Assembly (NCBI RefSeq): GCF_030324495.1 | Contig: NZ_JACAGN010000001.1 | Location: 443,838-507,837 of the forward strand | DNA length: 64,000 bases | Direction of reading: 5' to 3' | Origin: Myroides sp. 1354 | GTDB taxonomy: Bacteria > Bacteroidota > Bacteroidia > Flavobacteriales > Flavobacteriaceae | Shown here: piece by piece, positions 8,705 through 16,501 of the stretch | How the letters are laid out: each line of letters begins with the position of its first letter | How positions within the stretch are numbered: the first letter of the stretch is position 1 | The notes under the pieces: generated by a model | What the model saw: the letters and a program-made list of their open reading frames with translations, nothing else | Databases searched by the model: none | What the model was told of the DNA's origin: nothing | Program-made: the position numbers and the translations under genes

Positions 8705-9175
8705 TTAAAGTAAACTAATTTTGATGTTGTGGTCATTTTTAATTTCGCGCATCACAAAAGAACTATGGGTACTTCCAATACTGTCTACCATAGCCAATTT
8801 ATTGAAAACAAAGTCTTGATAATGGCGCATATCATTGGCGTAGACTTTCAATAAAAAATCATATTCACCTGAAATATTATAACATTCCACGACTTCCTCA
8901 ATATTGAGTATATCTTCAATAAACTTATTGTTAATTACACGCTCATGTTGTTTGAGCTTGACATTACAGAAAACAACAAAACCGCGATTGAGTTTTTCTG
9001 CATCAATTAATGCGATGTATTTTTTGATAAATCCTTCTTGTTCCAATCGCTTTACACGTTCAAAAACTGGAGTCGATGATAGATTAACCTGTTGAGCTAG
9101 TTCCTTGGTTGTAACATTGGAATTTTCTGATAATAAGTTGAGTAGCTTTAAATCTATGTCGTCTAAGTTATGCAT
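8705..9175 (-). CDS. Lrp/AsnC-family transcriptional regulator
   Basis: 156 residues: N-terminal winged helix (DIDLKLLNLLSENSNVTTKELAQQVNLSSTPVFERVKRLEQEGFI) and C-terminal RAM/AsnC ligand domain (VVECYNISGEYDFLLKVYANDMRHYQDFV, GSTHSSFVMREIK). Such proteins assemble as octamers and sense amino acids. It stands alone, so the targets are not evident; self-control is usual in the family. A clean -7 box precedes it. Confidence 0.95.
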   Translation of the reverse strand: MHNLDDIDLKLLNLLSENSNVTTKELAQQVNLSSTPVFERVKRLEQEGFIKKYIALIDAEKLNRGFVVFCNVKLKQHERVINNKFIEDILNIEEVVECYNISGEYDFLLKVYANDMRHYQDFVFNKLAMVDSIGSTHSSFVMREIKNDHNIKISLL

Positions 9176-9200
9176 GTTATTTTGTTTTACGTGTGTTATA

Positions 9201-9208
9201 CAAAGGTA
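9201..9208 (-). promoter_or_regulatory. -7 box for the Lrp-type regulator
   Basis: The minus strand reads TACCTTTG, a perfect TAnnTTTG, 25 bp from the start codon. Confidence 0.6.
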
Positions 9209-9293
9209 GGAGAAAAGAGATAAGATTAGTAAAAAGTGTGAGAGGATTTATAAAGGAAGGTCGAAAAAGATCACATTTCGCCTAAAGGATTTG

Positions 9294-9301
9294 TATCTTT
9301 G
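9294..9301 (+). promoter_or_regulatory. -7 box that decides the Crp/Fnr gene start
   Basis: TATCTTTG (9294-9301) is a perfect -7 box. Its last G is the first base of a possible GTG start at 9301, so that start would lie inside the promoter. The ATG at 9310 is therefore preferred, giving a nearly leaderless mRNA. Confidence 0.6.
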
Positions 9302-9309
9302 TGTGTATC

Positions 9310-9885
9310 ATGCATTACGAAAACTTATTTAAACACATTGAACAAAAAGTTCAGTTAACGTCAACAGAAAGAGAACAGATAGCGTCCTTTTTCCGTTTTA
9401 AAAAGTTGCGAAAACGCCAGTTTTTATTGCAAGAAGAAGAGGTATGTAAGGATTTTACCTTTATTAGTCAAGGACTTTTAAAATCGTATAGTTTGGATGA
9501 AAGGGGCAATGAAAACATCAACCTCTTTGGTTGGGAAGGATGGTGGATTGCCGATTTTCAGAGCTTTTTGTTTCAAACACCTGCTACCTTAGCCATTGAA
9601 GCGATAGAGGATTGTGAACTTTTGCTTTTATCTCGTGTTAATTATGACCAAATGTTAGATGAAGTTCCCGTAATGGAACGCTATTTTCGCCTGGTATATG
9701 AGAAGAGTTTGGCAACCAAAGATCAACGACTGGTTTATGCACAAACGTATTCTGCAGAGGAAAAATACCTGCATTTAATGGAAACCTATCCTGAATTGGT
9801 AAAGCGAATTCCTCAAAGCTTACTTGCTTCTTTTTTGGGATTAACTCCTGAGACATTCAGTCGCATTAAGCATAAAAAAAAATAA
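9310..9885 (+). CDS. Crp/Fnr-family transcriptional regulator
   Basis: 191 residues from the ATG at 9310 (a GTG at 9301 overlaps the -7 box). A cyclic-nucleotide-binding beta-roll fold spans about 1-120 (FLLQEEEVCKDFTFISQGLLKSYS, FGWEGWWIADFQSFLFQTPATLAIEAIEDCELLLL), then a dimerisation helix and a short HTH (PQSLLASFLGLTPETFSRIK). The recognition helix holds E-T-F-S-R, nearly the ETISR of E. coli FNR whose E, S and R read TTGAT half-sites. There is no N-terminal cysteine cluster, so it is not a 4Fe-4S oxygen sensor like FNR. An exact FNR-type palindrome follows 3 bases after the stop. Confidence 0.9.
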   Translation: MHYENLFKHIEQKVQLTSTEREQIASFFRFKKLRKRQFLLQEEEVCKDFTFISQGLLKSYSLDERGNENINLFGWEGWWIADFQSFLFQTPATLAIEAIEDCELLLLSRVNYDQMLDEVPVMERYFRLVYEKSLATKDQRLVYAQTYSAEEKYLHLMETYPELVKRIPQSLLASFLGLTPETFSRIKHKKK

Positions 9886-9888
9886 TCT

Positions 9889-9906
9889 CCTTGATTTAGA
9901 TCAAGG
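9889..9906. promoter_or_regulatory. FNR-type palindrome upstream of the reductase gene
   Basis: CCTTGATTTAGATCAAGG is an 18-bp perfect 7-4-7 inverted repeat containing TTGAT-N4-ATCAA, the E. coli FNR consensus. It is centred about 53 bp upstream of the -7 box at 9950. No T-run follows directly, so an operator is more likely than a terminator. Confidence 0.6.
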
Positions 9907-9949
9907 TTCGTTCTTATTTTAGGTCAAAGGATAACAAAGAAGGTCAGGT

Positions 9950-9957
9950 TAACTTTG
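9950..9957 (+). promoter_or_regulatory. -7 box for the PRISE-type reductase
   Basis: TAACTTTG, a perfect TAnnTTTG, 20 bp before the ATG at 9978. Confidence 0.6.
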
Positions 9958-9977
9958 TTCTTATAAATACTGAACAG

Positions 9978-11048
9978 ATGAAAAACAAAGCCTTAATAAT
10001 TGGCGTCAGTGGAATTGCGGGAAGCAATTTGGCTGAGGAATTAGTGAATCAAGGATGGGAGACGTATGGATTATCGCGCAATCCTCATGTTGGGATAGCA
10101 GGGATAATTCCAATAAAAGCAAATCTTTCCGATTTTTCTCAATTGCAATTGGCATTAGCAGATTTGACACCGACCCATGTATTTTTTACTTCTTGGATGC
10201 GCGGAACTTCAGAAGAGGAGAATATTGAGTTGAACCGCGGTTTTGTGCGCGATGTATTAACCCTTTTATCGCCCAAAAAAAGTGTCAAACACGTAGCTTT
10301 AGTTACTGGATTGAAACATTATTTGGGTCCCTTTGACGCTTATGCAAAAAGTGGAACACTACCGATAACTCCAGTGAAAGAAGAACATCCACGTTTGAAT
10401 CTTCCCAATTTTTATTATGCACAAGAAGATGAGGTGTATGCAGCAGCAGCTAGAGATGGCTTTACTTGGAGTATTCACCGACCGCATACAATTGTTGGAA
10501 GTGCAAAAGGAACCAACCTAATGAACATAGGAACTACATTGGCTGTCTATGCAAGTTTGTGTAAGGCGGAAGGAAAGCCCATGATTTGGCCCGGTTCGGA
10601 AGCACAATGGAAGGGAATATCCGATGTTACGGATGCCAAGATGTTGGCCAAGCAGTTGGTGTGGGCCGCACAGGAAGAACTAGCTGCTAATCAAGCATTC
10701 AATGTGGTCAATGGAGATGTTTTTCGATGGAATCAACTGTGGTTTGAATTAGCGTCTTGGTTTGGGGTAGAAGCAGAAGGATTTCATGGAAGCATTCGTC
10801 CGCTAGAACAGCAGTTAGAGGGAAAAGAGCAAATTTGGGAGGAATTGGCACAAACCCAGAAACTCAAAGTAACGACATTAGCTAAAGTAGCCTCCCCTTG
10901 GCATACAGATTTAGATTTAGGTCGACCGCTTGAAGTTGTGACCGATATGTCAAAAAGTAGGAAATTAGGCTTTTCAGCCTATCAAACAACACTTGATTCG
11001 TTTTTTGATTTATTTCAGAAGTTAAGAGCGGAACAAATTATTCCATAA
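9978..11048 (+). CDS. Extended SDR oxidoreductase (PRISE / progesterone-5-beta-reductase-like)
   Basis: 356 residues. N-terminal Rossmann fold with the glycine motif GVSGIAGSNLAEEL and an R after the second strand (GLSRNP), suggesting NADPH. The FFTSWMRGTSEEENIELN, VTGLKHYLGPF and NFYYAQEDEVYAAA segments match the PRISE enzymes, in which the usual YxxxK is replaced by a tyrosine in a motif like NFYYAQED. These reduce activated C=C bonds of enones. It lies downstream of the Crp/Fnr gene with its own promoter and the FNR-like palindrome, so it is a candidate target of that regulator (inference). Confidence 0.82.
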   Translation: MKNKALIIGVSGIAGSNLAEELVNQGWETYGLSRNPHVGIAGIIPIKANLSDFSQLQLALADLTPTHVFFTSWMRGTSEEENIELNRGFVRDVLTLLSPKKSVKHVALVTGLKHYLGPFDAYAKSGTLPITPVKEEHPRLNLPNFYYAQEDEVYAAAARDGFTWSIHRPHTIVGSAKGTNLMNIGTTLAVYASLCKAEGKPMIWPGSEAQWKGISDVTDAKMLAKQLVWAAQEELAANQAFNVVNGDVFRWNQLWFELASWFGVEAEGFHGSIRPLEQQLEGKEQIWEELAQTQKLKVTTLAKVASPWHTDLDLGRPLEVVTDMSKSRKLGFSAYQTTLDSFFDLFQKLRAEQIIP

Positions 11049-11052
11049 AGAT

Positions 11053-11078
11053 AAAAGGAGAGCTACAGCTCTCCTTTT
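11053..11078. terminator. Bidirectional terminator between convergent genes
   Basis: AAAAGGAGAGCT-AC-AGCTCTCCTTTT, a 12-bp perfect stem (11053-11064 with 11067-11078), reaching the stop codon of the minus-strand GNAT gene. Confidence 0.85.
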
Positions 11079-11989
11079 TAAGTATGTGATAACAATGGAA
11101 TCATCGTTTGTTGTGCTGTGAAATAAGGAAGGAGGGAGGATGTGACGAAAAGCGTTAAATCCTCTTCTCGATACGGATGAAATACATAATCCCCCGTTGT
11201 TGGCGTATAACCTAATGTGATTTGAGTTGTACTTTCAGTGGCTAATGCGTTGAAGGCTTTATCCACTTGATTCTCGTTGAGGTAATAGACCTGGTAAATT
11301 AATAAATTGTCCTCTTCTTGTTGTGCAAGGAGCAAGGTTTCCAATTCGGGAATGACGTAAATCGAATCAGCAAAACCAAAGTCTGCATTGGCATAACAGT
11401 AAAAATGAGCTAAACCATAGCTTCGAGTATCAAAACGACAAGCTGTTTGTCCGTGTTTGAGGTAGTGTTGAAATAACTGTAAATCGGAATCGTTAGTGAG
11501 ATTTAATCGTCGGATTTCATGCGCACTCGGTTGTTTCTGAAACTTCTTTGACGCTTGAAATTCTGGTACTGCAACAAATCCAAACTTGGGATAAAAATCC
11601 AAAACCGTTTCATTGGCAAATAAAAAGTATCCATCCAATTGATCGCGATAAGCGTCAAAGATATACTCCATTAAAAAACGTGAAAGCCCTTGTTTAGTAT
11701 GTGTAGGAGCAGTCATAACCGTGCCCAGCTGACCAAGGAAAAGCTGTTTTTCAGGAGTATGCGTATGGAATAAGCTCAAGGTGGTATGGGCAACAATAGT
11801 CTCCTCTTCAAATAAAGAAAAAATAAGACAACTGTCATCCCAATAGCCTGATAGATAGTAGGGTTCAAAAGTGAATTCCCAAAAATCAAACGTCATAGCG
11901 TTAAAGGATTTTCTCAATGTTTCATTTGCTTGATAAGCAATGTGCAAAGTGTATGTTTTGTCGTTTATATTAATTTGTTTGATCTGCAT
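11078..11989 (-). CDS. GNAT-family N-acetyltransferase
   Basis: About 303 residues from the ATG at 11989 (MQIKQININDKTY); an upstream in-frame ATG at 12010 adds seven hydrophobic residues and is less likely. The acetyl-CoA binding core is in the first half (LFLGQLGTVMTAPTHTKQGLSRFLMEYIFDAYRDQLDGYFLFANETVLDFYPKFGFV), the usual V-x-x-x-x-G-x-G/A loop followed by the YxxxGF element. A second, less conserved half (about 165-303) may be an acceptor or SCP-like domain. The substrate is unknown. Convergent with the reductase and divergent from the AraC gene. Confidence 0.85.
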   Translation of the reverse strand: MQIKQININDKTYTLHIAYQANETLRKSFNAMTFDFWEFTFEPYYLSGYWDDSCLIFSLFEEETIVAHTTLSLFHTHTPEKQLFLGQLGTVMTAPTHTKQGLSRFLMEYIFDAYRDQLDGYFLFANETVLDFYPKFGFVAVPEFQASKKFQKQPSAHEIRRLNLTNDSDLQLFQHYLKHGQTACRFDTRSYGLAHFYCYANADFGFADSIYVIPELETLLLAQQEEDNLLIYQVYYLNENQVDKAFNALATESTTQITLGYTPTTGDYVFHPYREEDLTLFVTSSLLPYFTAQQTMIPLLSHT

Positions 11990-12070
11990 AAATACAATTA
12001 TAATGTACAAAGTACTTGTTTTCAGTTGAAATAAGTATCGATGATTCGATTCATATTATATGCAAAAGGT

Positions 12071-12078
12071 TATATTTG
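12071..12078 (+). promoter_or_regulatory. -7 box for the AraC regulator
   Basis: TATATTTG, a perfect TAnnTTTG, 20 bp before the GTG start at 12099. Confidence 0.6.
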
Positions 12079-12098
12079 TATGAAAAGAAGAATAAAAA

Positions 12099-12908
12099 GT
12101 GAAACATATTCAAGTACTAGCTTCTAATGAACTTTTTTATTTGCGGAATTCCGCTGCTGTTCAACAAGAAGGACAAATTGTTTTATCCTATTGTTTTTCA
12201 GGAACAACAAATGTGGCGATTAATGCAACGAACTATTTTGTTTCTCCGGGAACGTTGTTGACGTTGCTGCCTCAAAGTTTGGTGTCGAGTCAACAATCAA
12301 GTGATGATTTTCAGTGTGTACACCTGGTGTTTAGTTTTCGCACCATTGACGAGATGATTCTGCCAACCAATTACAATTTTTTAAATGTTTTGGTGGAACA
12401 ACCGTTGGTCGTTTTAGAACTCGAAGACCAAGCTCTTTTTGAACATTATATTGGACTTTTTCGACAACAAGAGTCGATAAACTCTATTTTTCAAGCCGAT
12501 GCTAAGCGTTATTTACTGTATTCTTTCATTGCGCATATCAATCGAGTCTATCAACAAGAAGAACAAGCCATGCAACCAAGTTCGCGTAAGGATATCATTG
12601 TATTTCAGTTTTACAATTTACTTCACCAATATTATCTCGTGGAGAAATCAGTTAACTTCTACGCGGATCAACTGAAATTAAGCCCTAAATACTTGACAAC
12701 CTTAATTCGTCAGCGGACAGGAAAATCCATATCAAAAGTGATTACGGAATTGGTTATCATCAAGGCGAAAACTTATTTAACGGCTACGGATTACCCTATT
12801 TATCAAATAGCCGAGCAGTTGCATTTTGCCGATTCCACTACGTTTTGTCGTTACTTTAAGACGTATGTGGGAGAAACCCCCAAGCACTATCGTCAAATTC
12901 ACCTGTAA
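12099..12908 (+). CDS. AraC-family transcriptional regulator
   Basis: 269 residues, GTG start. N-terminal cupin-like sensor region (about 1-150, INATNYFVSPGTLLTLLPQSLV) and two C-terminal helix-turn-helices (about 165-269) with NFYADQLKLSPKYLTTLIRQRTGKSISKVI and PIYQIAEQLHFADSTTFCRYFKTYVGETPKHYR, the AraC/XylS signature. The neighbour is divergent GNAT, and the DNA glycosylase follows 16 bases behind, so either may be a target. The ligand is unknown. Confidence 0.93.
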   Translation: MKHIQVLASNELFYLRNSAAVQQEGQIVLSYCFSGTTNVAINATNYFVSPGTLLTLLPQSLVSSQQSSDDFQCVHLVFSFRTIDEMILPTNYNFLNVLVEQPLVVLELEDQALFEHYIGLFRQQESINSIFQADAKRYLLYSFIAHINRVYQQEEQAMQPSSRKDIIVFQFYNLLHQYYLVEKSVNFYADQLKLSPKYLTTLIRQRTGKSISKVITELVIIKAKTYLTATDYPIYQIAEQLHFADSTTFCRYFKTYVGETPKHYRQIHL

Positions 12909-12924
12909 TAGAAGAGCATCACGA

Positions 12925-13425
12925 ATGAAGAATACGCGTATACAATCTTTTAAGCCTTTACTTAGTGCAAAACCTAAAGTTCTAATTTTGGGTACAATGC
13001 CCAGTGTCAAATCGATAGCACAACAAGAATATTACGGCAATAAGCAAAATGTATTTTGGAAGCTTCTCTTTGCTGTTTTTGAACAGCCGTTATCTGCTAA
13101 TTATGAAGATAAAATAGCCTTGATTCAATCCAATCATTTAGCGCTTTGGGATGTTTTACAGTCCTGTGAACGGGAGGGAAGTTTAGATTCCGCTATCCAA
13201 GGAGAATCCCCCAATGATATTCAGCAGTTGATTCGAGACTATCCGAGCATTCACACGCTGATATTTTCTAGCCAAAAGGCAGAACAATACTTTAAAAAGT
13301 ATATTGGTAAAATAAACGGGTTGCAAACCATTACTTTACCTTCTCCCAGTGGTGCCAATGCACGGATGTCTTTTGAAGAAAAATTAAAAGCTTGGAGCGA
13401 TTTAAAGGCTTGGTGTGAGCAATAA
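12925..13425 (+). CDS. DNA-deoxyinosine glycosylase (UDG superfamily)
   Basis: 166 residues. The ATG at 12925 is chosen: upstream in-frame codons overlap the AraC gene, and family alignment starts near RIQSFKPLL. Motif A is VLILGTMPSVKSIAQQEYYGNKQNVFWKLL, and motif B is the LPSPSGANAR segment, which match the family-6-like uracil/deoxyinosine glycosylases. These flip out and remove hypoxanthine, formed by adenine deamination, to start base-excision repair. Probably co-transcribed with the AraC regulator. Confidence 0.88.
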   Translation: MKNTRIQSFKPLLSAKPKVLILGTMPSVKSIAQQEYYGNKQNVFWKLLFAVFEQPLSANYEDKIALIQSNHLALWDVLQSCEREGSLDSAIQGESPNDIQQLIRDYPSIHTLIFSSQKAEQYFKKYIGKINGLQTITLPSPSGANARMSFEEKLKAWSDLKAWCEQ

Positions 13426-13428
13426 AAA

Positions 13429-13450
13429 ACCGATTAGTAGACTAATCGGT
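13429..13450. terminator. Bidirectional terminator
   Basis: ACCGATTAGT-AG-ACTAATCGGT, a perfect 10-bp stem after an A-run, between convergent genes. Confidence 0.8.
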
Positions 13451-13462
13451 TCTTGGAGTATC

Positions 13463-14332
13463 TTATGGTTGCACTGCTGTTTCTTTGACCGTGTAAGTAT
13501 AAGTGACGTCAAAGGCGACTATATTATCTTCTCTCTTTCCATCGTAATAGATTGCTTTTGTAGGTAAATTGACTTCATTATAGGTAAAATCAACATCCGC
13601 CACTTCGTTTCCAGTAGTAAAAGAAGTTATATTATTAGGAAATGTATAAGTATAAGGAAATATGTAGTTGAAATTAATTATCAAACTAGTCAAGTCAAAA
13701 GGAAGATTGTAAAAAGGCGATATTTTATCGTCATAGGTTAATTTAATTACCTGACCGTTAGCTTTGAATTGATTGATTTGATTGTTTGTATTGTATGAAT
13801 AGTCAATGAGTAAATTAGCTGCTGATGCGGTATTGGAAATCATTTGTTTCTTTTGATTGTAGCTAAATTTCGATGTAAAAGCACCTCCTTGTGCTACTAA
13901 ATTGTAATTGGCTGATTGTAATAAATTAGTGGCATAAGTATACGTATATTCTTCTATTATAGTAGCGCCATTTTTAAGAGTAAACGATTGTAATTTTCCG
14001 TTTTCATCTAACGTATGATGCATTTCTAAGGATTGCTCTCTAACTATTTCATTGTTAGTATAACCCGTATCAGTATATAAAATTTTATTTAATTTAAAAT
14101 CAGCATCATAGTCTAACTTATAATTGACATGAAGTAGATATTTTTCATTGGATTCTTCATCCTCATCATAATAATTTTGTTCGATGGCACTGAGATAGTA
14201 TGTTTTTTCCGTCTCAATAGGCTCTGGTCCAGGGCATGGTCCTTCTATAATAGCTGTGCTATCATCCGAACTACAATTGAATAGAAATAAACTAAGGCTT
14301 GCGATGAATGAGGTCTTAAGTAATTTTTTCAT
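13463..14332 (-). CDS. Unknown lipoprotein with YD-like beta repeats
   Basis: 289 residues. Lipoprotein signal with lipobox FNC at about residue 20, followed by SSDD, an acidic patch common in Bacteroidota surface lipoproteins. The body is a run of tyrosine- and asparagine-rich beta hairpins (YKLDYDADFKLNKILY, YTYTYATNLLQSANYN, FSYNQKKQMISNT, YSYNTNNQINQFKANGQV) resembling the YD/DUF4595 style of repeat. No enzyme motif. Likely an outer-membrane-anchored protein; role unknown. Confidence 0.7.
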   Translation of the reverse strand: MKKLLKTSFIASLSLFLFNCSSDDSTAIIEGPCPGPEPIETEKTYYLSAIEQNYYDEDEESNEKYLLHVNYKLDYDADFKLNKILYTDTGYTNNEIVREQSLEMHHTLDENGKLQSFTLKNGATIIEEYTYTYATNLLQSANYNLVAQGGAFTSKFSYNQKKQMISNTASAANLLIDYSYNTNNQINQFKANGQVIKLTYDDKISPFYNLPFDLTSLIINFNYIFPYTYTFPNNITSFTTGNEVADVDFTYNEVNLPTKAIYYDGKREDNIVAFDVTYTYTVKETAVQP

Positions 14333-14502
14333 TTATTATTGAAGTATATTTTTGGTTGATGTTTAAAAATAGAATATATTTCTATTGTGTTAAATTGTTT
14401 ATGTAATTATTAACATAATATTGATGGCGGTTTTCTTGAATGTTGTGCTGATTATCCTAATACCCTTGCATATTGATCTATTATTTTGTTCATGTACATA
14501 AA

Positions 14503-14663
14503 GAACTCATCTTGACTTTCTCTAATTGGTTAAAAAATTGTTCTTTTGAGCCTGCTTTTTGCCATTTTTTCATTCCGTAGCCCTGCTATGCAATTAAAAA
14601 ATGCCTTTGATCAGTCTCAAAATAACTAATTTTCACTTCAATCAAAAAAGTCAAGATGAGTTC
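14503..14663. mobile_element. 161-bp MITE-like element with perfect 17-bp terminal inverted repeats
   Basis: The ends GAACTCATCTTGACTTT (14503-14519) and its exact reverse complement (14647-14663) bound a non-coding stretch. Inside, TTTTGAG (14544-14550) pairs with CTCAAAA (14616-14622), and 14561-14604 forms a further imperfect hairpin around GTAGCCCTGCTA, so the whole element folds back on itself. AAA flanks it on both sides (possible 3-bp target duplication). A deleted copy lies at 52342-52388. The rest of the 14333-14737 gap shows nothing. Confidence 0.65.
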
Positions 14664-14737
14664 AAATAGAAAATACAATAATTGTTGTTTTTTCTGTATT
14701 TTATGTTTGAATACAACTATATTTAGATAAAAATTCT

Positions 14738-15412
14738 ATGCGTTTATTTGTTTTACTTATGGGGTTGATTTCCTTTACGTTATCAGCACAACCACAGGCT
14801 ATTTTGGATCAAACGACCTATCCGTTTTGGGTCAATGAACCCAGTGTAGTACAAGAGAAAAATCCCTTGGTTATCTTTTTACACGGCCGAAGTTTATCGG
14901 GGACTAATATTGAGCGTGTTAAGCGTTATGGTCCTTTAAGAGGAATTGAAAAGGGATTGAAACTCCCTGCTTATTTGGTTGCTCCTCAATTGCCTTCAGG
15001 ACCGTGGAATCCCGATAAAGTAGATGAGGTCGTTCAGTATATGATTGAACACTATGCCATTGATGAGAGTCGCATTTATGTCACTGGAATGAGTTTAGGG
15101 GGCTATGGAACGATGAAGTACGCCAGTAAATATGCCAATCGCCTTGCCGCTGCAATTGCCATTTGCGGAGGAGGAGAAGCCCAAGATGCGTGTAATCTGA
15201 CGAGTCTTCCAATTAAGTTAATCCACGGAGATAAAGATTTTATTGTACCACTCAAAGAATCTAAGAAGATTATGACGGCTATTCAAAATTGTAAACCGAA
15301 GGCACCCATTGAGCTACAGGTGGTCAAAGGGGGAAATCACGGAAGTGTAGAAGATTTATACCGCCATATTGATTTATATAATTGGCTGTTTCAACATACA
15401 AAAAAAGAATAA
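14738..15412 (+). CDS. Secreted alpha/beta hydrolase (phospholipase/carboxylesterase-like)
   Basis: 224 residues with a signal peptide (MRLFVLLMGLISFTLSAQ). Catalytic features: oxyanion HGRSLSG, nucleophile serine in VTGMSLGGYG, acid in IHGDKDFIVP and histidine in KGGNHGSVEDLY. It resembles the single-domain esterase/phospholipase group attached to PHB-depolymerase-like enzymes. Probably periplasmic and acting on small esters or glycans; substrate unknown. The last four codons (TKKE) lie inside a palindrome shared with the convergent gene. Confidence 0.85.
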   Translation: MRLFVLLMGLISFTLSAQPQAILDQTTYPFWVNEPSVVQEKNPLVIFLHGRSLSGTNIERVKRYGPLRGIEKGLKLPAYLVAPQLPSGPWNPDKVDEVVQYMIEHYAIDESRIYVTGMSLGGYGTMKYASKYANRLAAAIAICGGGEAQDACNLTSLPIKLIHGDKDFIVPLKESKKIMTAIQNCKPKAPIELQVVKGGNHGSVEDLYRHIDLYNWLFQHTKKE

Positions 15413-15436
15413 CATCGATGTTATTCTTTTTTTGTA
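15397..15436. terminator. 40-bp perfect palindrome covering both convergent gene ends
   Basis: A 20-bp arm runs from TACAAAAAAAG at 15397 to the centre ATCGAT at 15414-15419, and its exact complement follows to 15436. It has a T-rich tail on both strands, so it is a bidirectional terminator. It encodes the last codons and the stop of both flanking genes, so both proteins end in TKKE. Confidence 0.85.
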
Positions 15437-15912
15437 TAGGGTAGCGAGTATTGTTCAAGTAGATTTCGACACGCCTTTTTTTGGGCATCAGAGATGGAGA
15501 AATAATATACTTGATGAGCTGTTTGTACGTGTAAAAAAAGTCCATCATTAAATATAAAGGCCTCTCCATTTTTATTTTTTCGATATCCCCATCCTCCAAA
15601 TTTAGAGGTGTAATCTAAAGCTGTGAGTGCGATTTGTTGGATATCGGATAAGGGTATATGGTTGGATTTTTTCGAAAAAGAGTATAATGTATAGGATACA
15701 CCTTCTTCTGAAAGTTGAATTACTAAACCAGATTTATACATATAATAGGCACTTACGATTAAGATAATAAATACAAATCCCAGTAGAGATATGAAGATTG
15801 TTTCCTGAGCATAAGTATAACAAAGTATAAGAATAAGGATTAAAGGTATAGCGATAGCTAGTCGTGCTATTTTAGGATATCGGGTTTGATCGTAGAAGAG
15901 CACATCACGCAT
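15421..15912 (-). CDS. Small membrane protein with PH/YcxB-like cytoplasmic domain
   Basis: 163 residues. Two adjacent membrane segments at about 17-37 and 38-60 (IAIPLILILILCY; ISLLGFVFIILIVSAYYMY), then a beta-rich domain (LVIQLSEEGVSYTLYSFSKKSNHIPLSDIQQIAL, FIFNDGLFLHVQTAHQVYYFSI) with the look of bacterial PH-like/YcxB domains. Function unknown. Confidence 0.65.
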   Translation of the reverse strand: MRDVLFYDQTRYPKIARLAIAIPLILILILCYTYAQETIFISLLGFVFIILIVSAYYMYKSGLVIQLSEEGVSYTLYSFSKKSNHIPLSDIQQIALTALDYTSKFGGWGYRKNKNGEAFIFNDGLFLHVQTAHQVYYFSISDAQKKACRNLLEQYSLPYTKKE

Positions 15913-16069
15913 GGAATAGAAGAGTTATGAAAATTACTGTATATATTTTTGAAACTAATATACTAGATTTTGGTACTAAAATAGGAGCAATTTATTCTTT
16001 TCGTTTTATGGTATAGGAAATGGTGACTACAGTTAATCCCCAAAGTTTTAATTGTAATCTAGGTGGTGC

Positions 16070-16501
16070 TTACTTATCTAAAAGAGACATTTGTTCCGTT
16101 TTTGCCGCCGTTTTTATATGTTTTTTTCTATTGTTATTTAATATCGTTTTGCACCAATGCGTAATAAAAATGTCATAACCGCCAGAATTGATTTTCTCCT
16201 TTTCCGTTAGTTCAAAAATCCAGCTGCCTCTTAGACTATCATCTGTTTCATTGTTCAGTGCAATGTTCTTAAAATAGGTCGATTTGCTAATCAATCTTCC
16301 TCCAGAAGAACCCGTAACAAAAAGAACTTTTTTGTTCGTTAGATCTATACCTTGTCGTTGTTCTTCGCTCATGTGTTGTATGAAATATTGGGCTTCTTCT
16401 AGCGTCAAAACAGGATCATCTGTCAAACCTAATTGGCTTATTTCTTGACTAAACAAGCTAATCGAAATAAAGAAGAATAGGAAGGAGATTTGTCGTTTCA
16501 T
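16070..16501 (-). CDS. Unknown exported protein
   Basis: 143 residues with a signal peptide (MKRQISFLFFFISISLFSQ). The rest is soluble, with LTLEEAQYFIQHM and VLFVTGSSGGRLISKSTYFKNI as the clearest segments. No family recognised. Its start overlaps the stop of the broken Sel1 gene by four bases (ATGA), so it belongs to the same transcript. Confidence 0.6.
   Translation of the reverse strand: MKRQISFLFFFISISLFSQEISQLGLTDDPVLTLEEAQYFIQHMSEEQRQGIDLTNKKVLFVTGSSGGRLISKSTYFKNIALNNETDDSLRGSWIFELTEKEKINSGGYDIFITHWCKTILNNNRKKHIKTAAKTEQMSLLDK

Noticed and set aside
9889..9906. FNR palindrome as a Rho-independent terminator of the Crp gene
   Set aside because: No T-run follows directly and the stem is short; operator preferred, though weak termination is not excluded.
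12826..12924. N-terminal extension of the glycosylase
   Set aside because: It overlaps the AraC gene and lies before the family's natural start; the ATG at 12925 is chosen.
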